DNA from: Salvia splendens
Taxonomy: Eukaryota; Streptophyta; Magnoliopsida; Lamiales; Lamiaceae
Assembly: GCF_004379255.2 (NCBI RefSeq)
Contig: NC_056036.1
Location: forward strand, 42,433,576 to 42,497,575
Length of the DNA stretch: 64,000 nucleotides
Reading direction: 5' to 3'
Of this stretch, positions 34,520-47,950 are shown in pieces (positions within the stretch are counted from its first letter, which is position 1; every line of letters starts with the position of its first letter). The notes under the pieces were generated by a model. The model was given only the letters and a program-made list of their open reading frames with translations. It made no database searches and was not told the origin of the DNA. Made by a program: the position numbers and the translations under genes.

Positions 34520-37043
34520 ATGTCTTCTTCTCGTGGTGGATCGGGACGTGGTGATCGGGGCAAGGGAATAGCCCAAGATCAAAGCACTACGCGTCCCTCA
34601 AAATCTCGACGACCTAGTCGTCGAGATGTTATGGACGAGGTTTCCCGATTGGCAGCCGAACGCATGCAAGTAAGTAATGAAAAATTTATTTTCCAATTCA
34701 CATGCACAAAATTTCATTAATTTTTTTTTGCGTTCATACTTTTAACTTCTACGTACATAATATTTGTAGATGGAAGAAGATCATAGGACCGCCATGCTAC
34801 TTGCTGAAATGCAACAAGGCGGGGGTAGGGGAGATGAGGAGTTCGACGTTACTATATCGTCGGACTCGGACAACAACGAGGATAGATCGCATTCTCGTAT
34901 TCCTTCTAGCACCGGCGGAAATGAGGAGATGCCTCCCCCTGCACCCACTAACACGGCAAAACCTTTGAAATCGGACATTTTTATCAAACACTACAAGAAG
35001 GTGGCGGTGGTGATTCCAAGTCCTCACGATCCGAACTCTCAAGAAGAGACTTCGGACTTTCATGTTTATTGCAACTATTGCGATAAAGTGTACAAATGGT
35101 CCGCCGGTGGTGGATATGGCACCCTCCGTCGCCATTTAGTGGCAAAGCATCCGGTAGAATGCGGCACTGCCTCTACCCAAAGCCAACTAAACTTCCAACC
35201 CGCCGGCGCCGGCTCGGGTTCGTCAGGTGCGCCTCTATTTAAATATGATAAAAAGAATTTTGATGATACAATGACTAGATGGGCGGCTATGAAGCATATG
35301 CCCTTTAATGTTTTTGATGACAAAAGTTTTGAGGTTACTATGCAAAGTGGGTTGAATGTAGCAATCAAAAGAATAGGTCGAATGACCGTGCAACGATCTA
35401 CCGTTCGGCAGTGCTTGGAGAAAAAGGTAGAATTATCACGTTATTTAGTTAACATGGGCCACAGGGTGAACATTTGCTCAGATGTTTGGACGGATTGTTT
35501 TAACCGTCATTCATACATGGGTATTACGGTTCACTTTGTGGACAACAGTTGGACTTTGAACAAGCGTTTAATTGGTTTTAGAGAATTTGAAAGTCCACAC
35601 ACTGCACCAGAAATTGCTTCTTTGATTATACAAGTGTTGAATGAGTTTCAGCTATGCAACAAGATATTTTCTATTGGTTTTGATAATGCAACTGCCAACA
35701 CCGCAAGTATTGCCGATTTGATTGCGGCTTGTACACCGGTAATTGGAGGTAAGTATTTTCATCAAAGATGCATTTGCCATATTTTAAATTTATGTGTACA
35801 GGATGCCCTTGAATTATGGCAAAAGCATGTCTCTCCTATTAGAAATGCAGTTAGATTAATCCATCAAAAGCCAGCTATTGGCAAAGCATGGAAGAAATAT
35901 TGCCATCAAAAGAATGTCAGGTACACGAATTTTACTATGGATGTGTCTCATAGATGGAATTCGACATATGATTGTCTGAATTCTACCTTGACACATAAAG
36001 ATGCTTTATGTGATTTTTATAGAACTAACCCCTACCGTGATTTATATCTTTCGCATAGTTGTTGGGATAACAGATTGGCTTTATTTAAATTGTTCAAATA
36101 TTTCAAAAATGCTACTGTTGAATTGTCGGGTGTTTATTATTGCACTGCTGTTCGTGTTTTGGAGCATTGCATGTACATATCCCTTGGTTTTAAAACTTCA
36201 ATGAAAAATGCTTCCTCTTCTCCCGAGTTAATGTGCGTTTTGTATTATATGATTGAAAAATGGCTCAAGTATTTCAGTGAGATTCCTAACGTGTTTTTGA
36301 TTGCAAAGGTATTGGATCCAAAATGGAAATTAGCAGGTACCTCTAGAATTTTAGATTTTTATTATAACAATTTGAGTTCAATTGATCTTGGTCCCCTTCA
36401 AGCAATCCAATCCGATACCAGTGACGAATTTGGAGTCGACCTCTCAGAAACCTTTCAAATAAACCTCCCGGACCGGTCAGTTGTGCAACAAAACCTCGAG
36501 TATAACTTGCGCTCTCTCTACACCGAATATGAAACCAAGTATAACACCACTCACCAAGTCAGAAGACCCCCTCCTCCACAACATAACTATGGCTTTGCAT
36601 TTCAAGCCGATTATGATGACCCCGACGCGCAATCCCAACTAGCCGACCTATACAACTACAGCACCGGCGGAAGGTCCTCAGGTATGGTCAGTGAATTAGA
36701 TTTATATTTTGAATCACTCTTTTCCTTTGGTGATGAAGGTCCTACTCCTCCCGCCCAAATCGACGTCCTCGATTGGTGGGGAACCCACGAGAAAGATTTT
36801 CCCATCCTTGCTTCAATGGCCAAGGAGATTTTTTCTGTTCCGGCTTCTACCGTCGCCGTCGAGTCCGCTTTTAGTGTTGGCTCGCGCGTTTTGGATGAAT
36901 CAAGAAGTAAGCTCTCGGCGAAAAATATGGAAGCCGTGATGTTACTTGATGATTGGGCCAAAGCTGACGTCCGAGAACAAGAAAATGATTGGAATGATCG
37001 TCAAGAGGGATCACAAGATGAATTCACCGGGGATGAAGATTAG
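34520..37043 (+). CDS. hAT transposase with BED zinc finger, two exons, apparently intact
   Basis: Exon 1 is 34520-34669 (50 codons, MSSSRGGSGRGDRGKG) and exon 2 is 34770-37043 (757 codons); the 100-bp intron has CAA|GTAAGT and TTTGTAG borders in phase 0, so the protein is 807 aa. The BED-type zinc finger has C151, C154, H172 and H177 (CNYC...RRHLVAKH). The RNase H-like core has D288 in CSDVWTD, D355 in GFDNAT and E748 in VAVESAFS; CHILNLCVQD is the insertion-domain motif. The C-terminal dimerisation region covers DWWGTHEKDFPILASMAKE and the KLSAKNMEAVMLLDDW segment. No stop or frameshift was seen. It catalyses cut-and-paste transposition; it could also be a domesticated gene, but the intact target duplication and terminal repeats argue for a live or recently live element. 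Confidence 0.94.
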
Positions 37044-37956
37044 GCCAACCGTCAACCGCCGCCGGCCAAACCAAATAGGTAAGTAAGGTAAGAGAACTAC
37101 GTGGACTTTGATTCCCTAATGCAAATGAGCAATTGGGATACGTAGGCACCTCAACTTAAATTTTTAATTTAAGTTGAGCTCAAGTCCTTTTTCTTTTATT
37201 TCTTTTTTTTTCCCATTAATTCCTACTTTAAAAATATGCAAATACAATTACATAATTGTATTTGTATATACTCTAGTCGATGAAGTATATTTCTCTATAC
37301 GGCTAAATGAGGGAAACTTTTGACAATTCTACTATAATTGTTGATTGTTAGACGAAACTCAACATTTAAAGTTGAATTGCTAAAGGTGTCCTTAATTTAG
37401 TTATGTAGAAAGATCTTCTTCGCCGGTTAAGAGTATATATATAATACACTTATACGTTTAAGAACTTCAACGTCGTTTCTTGTCATTTGTAATTAGTTCT
37501 TCACTAGTAGTCTCATTTGTATTTAAATTTTGTTTAAGAATTCAAGACCGCCATATGTTTTCAATTTGTAATTGTTGTAACTTGTAACGTGTAATTTGTA
37601 AACATGCAATTTCAATAAAATTGCAACTTTAGACGTATTTTTTTCAATTTTATTTACTCACATTGCATACAAAAGCAAACTTGAAAAGTGTAATGTAATT
37701 TGATTAAAATTGAAAAGTTGAAAAATGCAAAAAAAAAAAAAAATCGTCAACCCGCCGGTTCGGGCCCGGAACCGGCGGTTCGAGCCGAAAACCGGCGGTT
37801 TTGAACCGGCGCGTAACCCGCCGGTTTTTTGAACCTGAACCGGAACCGCCGGGAGCTAGGCGGGCCGGTTCAGGTTCGCGGATTTTCCGACCCTTGACCC
37901 GCCGGTTCGGGCCCGGAACCGGCGGGTTCCGACCCTTGTGCAAGCCTAATGATATG

Positions 37957-38578
37957 TACTCTTATCTTGCGCCAAATCTCACTCACGATATTCCGCCTCG
38001 TCACAAGGCGTCGCGTCTATCCCTTTTGTTTCTAATAATGCCTTAATTATCCAAACATTTTTTTGTCTTTTTTATAAGACAATTTTCATCAATTGATTGT
38101 GGCATTTAATTGCAATTTTGCAAGAAAAAATCCATCAACTAATTGTGATATAAGTGCAACTTGTTTTATTCTTTTAGAAAAATTATTAAAGTGCATATTG
38201 AGAATCAGAAGAATATGGCATAATAGAGTATTGGTATCTTGCTTTTTAAACCTATCACTTTCTTATCTATTCATTTTGATACCCAAACTAATACATACAC
38301 ACTGCATTTTAACATGTATAGCAACAAATTATAATACAATCACTGAAAAACACCAAAAATCAAACCTTTTCTTCTCCACAAAAACCCCAAAAAAGGAGAC
38401 CCTTTACAAAGACTAATATCAGAAATTAATATGAATCTCTCACTCTTTTTGAGTTGCACAAACTTAACAAAGATATGCAATTCCAAATATTTCCTTCAGC
38501 CAAAGTAAACCATAACTATACACCTGTAGCTACCTCTTCCGTCGTCGTCGTCGACGACGCGCCTCTCCTCGTAAAACG
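37957..38578. other. 3' flank of myosin VIII
   Basis: About 620 bp of AT-rich sequence between the hAT element and the myosin stop codon, probably including the myosin 3'UTR in minus orientation. A GTCGTCGTCGTCGACGAC trinucleotide run sits near 38541. No gene seen. Confidence 0.45.
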
Positions 38579-41500
38579 TCAACCCATCCGCATGCTGTTT
38601 CGCCTCCCCCACCATTTCTTCCTCGCCTTATCAGCCGAACTACCCTCTTCGCCCCCGAGCTTGTTAAGTATCACCTTCGTCTCCCTCAATCTCGACCCGT
38701 AGTCCTTCTTCCATGCTTCGAACATTGCCTTCAGCCTCCGAAGCTCGTGATCCGGGTCCAAGCTCGCCTCAGTCTGGCCCGACTTCACTTCCACCAAGAA
38801 CTTGGCGTCATCTCCGAATACTTGGCTCCTCTGCTCAAACTCCTCAGCCAGCCGGCCAATGACGCTTAACCCGGCTGTCGTTGGTCTACCCCCATTTTCT
38901 TGGATCCTTAAATTGTTGCCGGTGTCCCAGCTACTTTCTTCGGCTCCATTTACAGAGGCGTCCGAGTTTCTCTGGGAATCGTCGAAGGCGAGGCTCTTCT
39001 TTGCAATGGAGAGGCTAGACTGCAGTGATCTCATCTGCTTCTGCCACACCTCCTCCATAGACTTCATTTTTAGCTCGTATTCGGACCAACGATTCTCGTA
39101 CTGCTGCAGCCGTTGGTGAAGGATGTCGTTCTCCTCTTCTTTCTCTCTTAGAGAGGCCTCAGCTCGGAGAACACGGCGTTGCAGTTCCGCAAGGAACGAC
39201 GATTTTACCAGCACTTCTTCTGGCTCATTACCCTGATCCACAACAAATTAAAGTCAACACATCACCAACATGTTATCGATTGGTATTCTTTTTTGGGACG
39301 TCCCAAGCTAAATGAGTCATTTCCCCTTTTTGCAAAATCAACTCTTTCAATCTCTTACTTTATTCTCACTCCTTTGTTAACTCAACTAACTCACTAACTT
39401 ACTTTCTTAAATCTCGTGCAAAAAAAACGCATTTATCCAAAATCTGAGTACCTTTCTTCCTCCAAATTGCAGCAATCCTATGTCCCCCGAGCATCTTCGG
39501 ACCAACCAGCCACGAATAACTAGAAAACGGCAAAAAAGGGGGGAATGTAAAAACCTTGCAAGACTGCACATAGATCTCAAAGATAAAGCATAAAGTTCAG
39601 AATTTGCCTAAACTAGTTGACTAATTTGTCGTCGTTGCTTGGAATTACGCAGATGGTGATTACCTGATTGCATCGAGGTAGCTGCCTCCCTAACTCTGTT
39701 GAACTTTTTCCTCAAAATCCTAGCTCTGACATTCTTTTGGATGGATATGGCGGCCCTATGCCTTCGGAGTATGCCTGCGTACTCCTTCCTAACCTTTTCT
39801 CCACGGATAACTGCATCAAGAGGTTCCCCATCAAACACCAGTCTATAAGGTTAAAGAAAGTTAACACATATCCACAATGACATACATGACTGTAGGGTAA
39901 CAATCCCTCTCCTAAAATCCCTCAGCAGGCATCGAGCCTTATGGCCTCTAAAGCAACTTTGGACGCCCAATATCCCATGGAGAGTGCGATTTCTTGTATC
40001 TTCAAGTACCCCAATCTGCATTAATTTAAAACACAGACTGACTAACTGCTCAAGCAAGAGGTGTACGAATAAAACAACTAAGTTCCGTAAATATTCTAAC
40101 CTGTCCAGTTCGGAAAAACAATTTTGTGTATCCAACTTGGTACATCTCGGGGAGAATGTTGAACTGATGAAGAATTGCTACGGAAACACTAAGCGGGTCC
40201 TGAGACGCTACGTGATCTAATAGAAGAAAACCGTACCTGATAACGAAAGGAGATTGGAGTGATAAACATCAAAGATAGAGGATTCGGAGAAGAGATTGCA
40301 AATTTGTTATATTCTAATATCACTTTTACCTTCTCGCAAACTTTTGATGAGACATCCGGGTAGGAAACCCGGATCTTGATATCCTAACAACTTCTAAGAC
40401 TCCACAGCACCGCAGCTGTTGTAGTATGAGTCCTTGATTATAGCTACCGGGAGACTGGAAGTTGTTGGGCTTTATGCAGCGTATGAAGTGTGGAGTTGTG
40501 CTTTCAAGACGTTGCATTAACTGGAACAGTTGGCTCTGAAACAAACAATAACAGCAACGAATAATCGTGATTAACGAGTATGGGAAAAAGGAGATAACAG
40601 ATGAAAGCAAAATTGCATGACGAAGCACTTGATCTGAAAGAACAAACACAAACCAAATGATAGCATTAAATAAGCATCAAACACATCCTAACTCTATTGT
40701 GTTTTAATATGCAGTAAGCATTGTTAGTAAGGCTCGTTTTACCTTAAATTTTGTCGTAACGCTTAATTTTTGAGAATCTGCTCCACCAGATTTATGCAGT
40801 GCCCCTACTACAGGCTTCTCGGATTGATTGAGCATGCTGGATGCAAAAGCCTGAGGAAGGGGGCACGTGCAAGACGAGAGAAGTTCGATTGAATCCAAAT
40901 GAAGTAAATCCCTGTTCTTCTCAAGAAAACCAGTGGTGTCATATGTAACCTGCCATCATAAATGAAGTTGTCAAAATCACCGAAAGAAAATGAGTATGGA
41001 AACGAATAAAATGCAACATTGTCTATTTCTTCTTCTTCTTCTTCTAATAGTGTGTACCAGTAGATAAGGATGCTAGAAGTGTGGGGTCGACATAGTTCTA
41101 TTCCGTTTTACTTTCATAATCAATAAACATATACGATAAGAGATTTATCTATAGTATTTGAAAATTATCCTAGGGATGGCATGATGAGAACCTGCGACAT
41201 TTTGTACCCAAAAGAAACGGGGTGCCAACCATAAAAAAGTATGACTGAAGTGCATACCTCTCCAGCATAGTGGCGAACGCGAAAAGCTTTCTCTCTTTCT
41301 CCTTGAAAACAAGGATTGGCACTTAGATGTTGCTTGAGCTTATTCGCAAAGCTCAAATCTGTACCATTTGGAAAGGTTGATTCCTCATCGAGCAACGACT
41401 GTAACCCTAATGGTTTCTGCACCAAACAAAAACCTTTCAACATTTCTGCCCCACGAAGAACTTATGACTAGGATAAGTGAAATACATCCACCTAAAAGAA

Positions 41501-44500
41501 AGATACGAGTAATCTAACCAACACTGAACGAGAATGGAACAGAGTGCTAGAGTTTGAGTATCAGACCTTCTCAAACAGATTAAGGCAATCCTGATTGTCT
41601 TCAAAATCGACTTTTGCCCAGTCAATGCCATCTTGAATGTATTCCTGGAGAAAGGTTTAAAAGATTCAAAACCAAAGACCATGCAATAACAGAAAGTGTG
41701 CATGTTGTGACATTGAAGTGCTAAGATGCATGGTTCAGGCTTTGGATGAGAAAGGACTCGTAAATCTATGATGTAAATTGATTTGATGGACCAAAAAAGT
41801 GTGTATTTCATCAATCCCTTGAAATTATCTAATCCACTGAGCAGATGACTAGGATCAGGTTATCCGTAAACTAGAAAAGTAGCGGGCAGCCGGGCATGTC
41901 CTTCACTAGGTAGAACAAAGAATCAATCTGTCTAAAAGATATTTAATTCATCATACTGAGATAAGAAAAATGGTTTTTGGAAAAATATATAAGTTAATCC
42001 AAGGCAGGTTATTAGATGACACAATATAAATCGCAATATTTATGACTATGAAACTGCATTTTAGCAGAGATATGACACGGTTACCTCTTGCTCCAATTTA
42101 AACAAGTGGCGATTGAAGTGTTGTTGTAATCTTTCATTGGCATAGTTAATGCAGAACTGCTCAAAACTGTTTCTCTAATAAATAAAAAAAATAAAACAAC
42201 AGTCAGAACAACATAAGCAAAGACAAACAGACAAGTTGAAGGATATATAGAGACACTCACCTCAAACGATTCGAAACCATAAATATCAAGGATACTGATG
42301 GATCTTCCTGTACGCCTCTTGCCAACTGCTAGTGATTTATTTATCTGCTCCACTAGCCAGTCAAACAAACATGAATAAATCGATTTTGCCAACGCATCCC
42401 TTGTATCCATGGCCTGTGATATCAATGTATGAATGAACAATGAAAGTCAGGAGACTCGGGTCGAAATTCAACATGCCCTTGGCATTTCAAGATTAAGTAG
42501 TTTTCACACAAACTGTCCAACCTGTGCAAGAGTGAGTTTTTGGACAATTGTATCATTTCTTCTCCCTACTCTCATTTTTCGAGTTGATAATGCTAGCTTC
42601 AGTTCCTCCACTTTGCACCCAATCAATGTGGCAACAGTGGTTAGACCTGAAAATAGGATAGGTGGATGTCATCAGCAAAATTCAAGCATCTTGCAGGAGT
42701 TACAACACTGCCTTGTACAGGAAGACATGGTAATAAAAGCACGTCGCACTTGTTAACATAAAAACATTATTTGAACGTTTCTGTTCTTCGTGGAAAAGGC
42801 AAGCACGGCACATCAACTTTGGCAGGCTTAACATAATAGACTTTGTTTATTTCAGAAATTGATTCAGGCTTTGTATATTCACCCTGATATATTCTCACCT
42901 TCATCAATCACAGGTTCAACATGATTTTCACTATCAATTGAAGTGAAAGAGACGTCTCCTAGCCATAGTACTGCAGCCAGCATTGCAAATACACTATCCT
43001 GATCATCCTTACTTACATGAACAATATCCAGAGCGTCCTGAATTTAAAGCAGATGATATATAGCTGAGTTGGTTTTAGTTCAAAGTACAAGAAAATGGTA
43101 AAGTATGATGAGAATAAGTCCATAAGGATACCACTACTATACGAAATTGTTCAGCATCATCAACCCCAGAGATCGTAAAGCAATTGCTCTGCCTCAGATA
43201 CTTGAACTCATCTGCATTCTTTAGGTTCAATTTTTCTGCACAAAAAAACAAGAAAGTGCAGCTGAATGAAAAACGTACAACCAAAAGCAAGCAGATATAG
43301 GAAGACATAAGAGAGAGTATACACAAAAAATATAGCACAAGAGTCGCTCTGATGACCAAAAGAGCAAATTTACACCACAATGGAAAATAAGAAGTCAATA
43401 GCAAAACATTGCAATATTGCTGATCAAGTGATCATCGTTTGACACTATAAACAAGAATAATGGTAAACTTACCTCTTAGGCTAGGTGAAGCCCCGGCACA
43501 AAGTTGATAAAATATATGATATGATCTTTCTCCCTCCGAACATTGAACAACTCTTGACTGTTTACCAAAACAATCTATCTGAGTTTTCTGAATATGTAAC
43601 TATATACCAGAGCAAGTATCTTATAACAAAGCTGAAACTAGATCAGTAATTACCTTCTCTAGTAAAACTGCATGGAACAAGGAACCGCATTTGATGGAGC
43701 AACAAAAAAGGAAATAAATTAAGAAGGCTCTCTAAAATTCTGCAACATTAATTTTATCAAAAAAATGGAAGAAGTAATCTTACAAGTTTGAATCTTGGCA
43801 CCAGATATTTTTCCAGTTTCACTGAAGTGGATTTCGATCAGCTTTCCCTGCAGATACTCTTAATTACTTGAACTTACAAGCAGCAAATTATTGGGTATTC
43901 ACGCCCCAATTATCAGTTGAACTACTGAATTTCATGCTAACAAACCAAGACACAGAGGATGGCAAAATAACAACTTACAAATCGACTTGAGTTGTCATTT
44001 CTTAATGTCTTGGCATTACCGAAAGCTTCCAGAATAGGATTCGTCTTTAATATCTCATACTCAATACCACCACCACCTCCCAGAGCAGCCAAATATTGCA
44101 TTGCTATCTTTGCAGTTTCTGTCTTTCCAGCACCACTTTCCCCACTAGATAAAAAAGAGATGGACAGAACCAAACTTGTCAAATACTCCTATAATCATTA
44201 CATGGATATTTAAGTACACCAGTTATTGAAAAAAATATATCTATAACAAACCAAGATTCTGCAAAATAAAGTTAGCTACTAAACGATGAAAGGCATCGAA
44301 ATTGCACGTGCAACATTGACTATCGAAAAAAAACTAAGAAATTCATGTATTATTCCACTAACCTTATAATGATAGATTGGTTTACTTCATCTGCAGAGAG
44401 GGAAAACCAAATTGTTGAGTTAAATTACTTTGAGAAAATTATTGCTTGGCTTTCTAGGATGTAATTACCTCGGATCATTTCACGCATAGCTGTGTCTGTG

Positions 44501-46161
44501 ATAGCATATACATGAGGGCTGTCCAAAGATTTGCGCTTGTAAGCTTCAATATAATCATTTCCATATAGCAAGACTTTTTTAAAGGGATTAACTGCTACCA
44601 GTACTGGGCCTGCTTTAGTCTGAAATAAACCAGAAAATGAAAACGGAGTGTTCACTAGAGCTAGAAAACAAGGGAATCTCGTGAAAATCAACACTAACAC
44701 ACAAACTTACATAAATCAAATCTCGATCATATCTGTATTGGAGATTGTACAATACTGAAGGTTCGTTTAGGTAACTCAATTGCATGAGGTCATCTACACC
44801 ATCAAGAATATCAGGATTTGCCGGTATCAGAGTTTCTGAACTCACTTGCAGTACCTAGACAAGAAAATTGTTAACGTTGAACGCAAGGTAACACTCAAGA
44901 GAAAAAAAAAATATTACTCACTTTTCCCTCGGGCAATGTTATCACTGAATTGTTACCAGTAGTCTGAATAACTGTTCCCAGCTCCCAATTACCATCAGGA
45001 AGCTGAACCCACGACTGGATTTTCTGTAAAATAAACTCGCGAGTCAAAGGCGATACAAGCATAAAAATGACAAGTGGGATTTTCATATAAAGCTCTTCCT
45101 GACATAAAGTTATAGTATCAGCAGTTTCTACCATTAAATTGTTGCCACCATTTTGGTAACTTAAGAGCATCATCCTTAAGCAGATATGAGAAAACAGAGT
45201 TACACATAGAAACAGAAAGAATAAATGCGGCAAGGAATGTAATTTGAAATCCTCTTGACATAAACAGCTTCTTGGGATTTGTCCTCTTTGGTCTCGCCTG
45301 GATGGCAAGGCACACTTTAGAATAAAATAGGTTTTTCTAGAACATTAGAAAATTAAAAAAGGTTTATCTTCTTCAGCAGGTTTAATCATATCACATAGGC
45401 ATATGATCATTTGGCATTTATAAATGTGACGCCTTAAACAATAAGCTATTTCTCAATCATAAAGTGAAAATACGAATTCATGTTCTAGAAATGCTGCTCG
45501 CAGTCATTCTATCAAAACCCTCTGATTATAACCCTTCATTATCTAATAATATTTGATTCGATAGTGCCTTTGTTACTGTCTCTGAGCTCTGATTAAGCAA
45601 TAGGAAATCTTGTATTTCCATTTCAGCATAGCAATAAAAAGCACGACTCGGTTAGACCAAGAATAGACTTGGAACAGAATCTCATAAAAGAGTATGTGAG
45701 AAAACAAGCAAAAGCAAAAACTTAATATAGCTTCACAAAGCAAGAATTCCATTTCATGATATGCAACAGAGATCAACCCAAAAAAAATAACAAAAGTAAT
45801 ACTCCAAAAGCACCTTCTTCGATGCATACGGGGTGGTGTCACTCCACTTCGAATCAGAATGTGATCGTTTAACCAACGGCACAGGAGTACTGGGATCCTT
45901 ATGATCTTCACTATCATCAGCCAAAGGAGCCACATCTTCGGCTGGCACATTCAAAGTACCATAAGGCGATTCATCACTATCCGAACCAGCATGACCCCTA
46001 CCATTAGCTGCCCTCTCCGAGGCATCCCTCAATTCTTCAGCATTCTCTGGTATAGTATCAGGAAACATCGTCCTATCAACACCTTCATCGCCCGCATACT
46101 TAAAATCAACGGGCAACGACTTGATCGACTGATAAGAACGCGTATCATTAACCGGCGACAT
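38579..46161 (-). CDS. Class VIII myosin heavy chain
   Basis: Actin-based motor, known in plants from plasmodesmata, endosomes and the cell plate. I place 23 coding exons on the minus strand, first 46161-45814 and last 39232-38579, including a 28-nt exon (44390-44363) and a 14-nt exon (43667-43654). They sum to 3498 nt, 1165 aa, and all phases agree. Order: a plant VIII N-terminal extension (1-116), SH3-like part ([13 protein letters not shown]), motor domain with P-loop GESGAGKT at about 259-266, switch I NDNSSRF, switch [11 protein letters not shown] and relay [12 protein letters not shown], motor end LFFRTGQ at about 827-833, three to four IQ motifs ([38 protein letters not shown]), then coiled coil and tail ending [12 protein letters not shown]. 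The last intron has a Stowaway-like fragment near 39290-39420. Which of the Arabidopsis paralogues is closest cannot be told here. Confidence 0.95.
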
Positions 46162-47761
46162 TACACTTAGAGACTCGAAGAGGGTCCTTTGCCCCTCTCC
46201 TCCAATTCAATGAACCGCAATCAACACCCCTATAATTGGATCAAAAGGGGAGCTTTTTCCACCCTTTTTGTTCTACAAAAGTGAAATCCTACTTTAACTC
46301 CACAGACCCCACCGACTTAGCTGCCCAACTTAATGGAGGGGACCATACAATTACCGAACAACAACACCATTAGTGACCCTTCAATAACCAGTCACGCCAC
46401 CCACCATGTCAAAACCTACGAATCTTGAACCCCACTTCCCCAATTGTGAACCTAAAAACCCCTATACCTTCAAAGCCACTCCAAGAAATTGGGCAAAAAA
46501 AGATCCCAATTCCACCCAGCAGAAAAACACTAAATACAAAAATCCCTCAAATAAATGGGATCCTACAAACTGAAGTCTCCAGCTCGAAACAGATCTTAAC
46601 CCTCACAAAAGCAAGAAAAAACAGAGGGAAATGGAAAAAAGGAAAAGCAACCCAACCCAAATCTTGAAGCACTTTATCTTGTCACACAATAGGGTCTTTC
46701 CTTGCAGGGCCCTCCCTCGATCGATCAGTTGTCGTGAAAATGACAACAAATTTTGACCAGCGAAGTTAAAACAATTGAAAATGGAGGCAATTTGAAATCA
46801 AATTGCGTGCAGTAACTACACGCGTTACAGAAAGCAATATAATAAAAGATTGGATTTTTCAAATTGGGAGGTTAAATTTTCAAGATATGGAAGAGGAGAA
46901 AGCATAAAAGCATATGGCAGAAGTGGCTTTTTTGCTTTGATTAATTCCTCTTTTTTCTCTTTTGGTGCTTTGTTGATGGACGCTTTGAAAGGGGTGTGTA
47001 TGTGTATTGTATTTGTATGAAATCCATGGCTATGGCTATTGGAAAGTGGGGTTTTTGTGCTGTGTGGCTATGGCTTCCAAGTTGATTTTTCGAATTTTTG
47101 GCCACCAAAAATATGAACAAAATTTCAAAATATACTTTTTTTTATGAAGCCACCGTTTTCTCTTTTTATTTGTGGAGGCAAAATTAGGATTTAAAGTTTC
47201 TTAATTTTTTAGCAATTTTGCGATAAATGTCATAAAAAATTATTACATTTTGTCATATTTTAATCTATTCTGTAATTTTCAAAATCAATTGGAACAAATT
47301 ATTAAGTATTTATAAAGAAAACGATAGTGTTTGATTGAAAAATATGAGTAATATGCTATTGGCGACTAAATATTTTGCAATGTACAATGATAGTATTAAA
47401 TACGGTATTGTAATTAAACTTCATGATTTCTCTAACTATTTTTTAAGTTGTACTATAAATTATAACCTTCATGGTTTTCCGACAATTTGCCATTAATTGT
47501 ATAATTTCAATTAGGATCAGAATTGTCACATATTTTGTCGTGGCGTTTCCATTTTCAATACTCGCATTATTGAAACCGCCATTTTTTTAACTCGCGGGAT
47601 CACTGATTAATAAACATATTGAACATTTTTATATCGATTTTTACATTGAAACCAAACTCCGTATTTTTACATTGAAACTACTTATTCATATTCATATTCA
47701 TATTCATATTCTTAACTAATCCTATTTTTGGATTATTAGTATTATTATTTACTCTGGTGAC
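46162..47761. other. Myosin VIII promoter/leader and intergenic sequence
   Basis: The first 600 bp are C-rich in plus orientation and probably contain the leader of the minus-strand myosin gene; an upstream exon cannot be excluded. Beyond about 47100 the sequence is AT-rich with a (CATATT)n-like run at about 47685-47710. No other gene recognised. Confidence 0.45.
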
Positions 47762-47950
47762 GTTCGGTTGTCATGACTAATATCATGAGACTATCCATCT
47801 AGGATTAAGTTGTGGGATTATTTTAGTTGGAGGGGGGAGACTATGACTAATTATCATGAGACTATCCATCTAGGATTAAGTTGAAGGGTCAATCTTACGA
47901 ACCAAGCATGATACATATTTAATCATGAGATTTAATCTTGTCAACCGAAC
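47762..47950. mobile_element. Probable foldback MITE with GTTCGGTTG ends, about 189 bp
   Basis: The left end is GTTCGGTTGTCA and the right, in inverse, GTTCGGTTGACA. Inside, CATGAGACTATCCATCTAGG is present twice as a direct repeat. I could not identify a clear target duplication, so the superfamily is open. Confidence 0.6.

Larger units (their letters stand above)
33720..37948 (+). mobile_element. Complete hAT transposon, 4229 bp
   Basis: Termini are TAGGCATGCACAA and, in inverse, TAGGCTTGCACAA. A perfect 8-bp target duplication ATGATATG is at 33712-33719 and 37949-37956. It carries one transposase gene (34520-37043) with TATAAATA at 34285-34292. Both subterminal regions are filled with CCGGCGGTT repeats. 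With perfect duplication, near-perfect ends and open coding sequence, it has the features of a potentially autonomous element. Confidence 0.95.

Noticed and set aside
34520..37043. Domesticated hAT-derived host gene such as DAYSLEEPER or ZBED
   Set aside because: The element keeps matching terminal repeats and a perfect 8-bp target duplication around the gene, and all catalytic residues, so a transposon is the better call.
45118..45315. Extra exon candidates in the large intron between myosin exons 1 and 2
   Set aside because: Exon 1 (ending ASKK at 45814) and exon 2 (starting KIQSWVQLP at 45023) join in phase and match the family; the frames between them have no motif.
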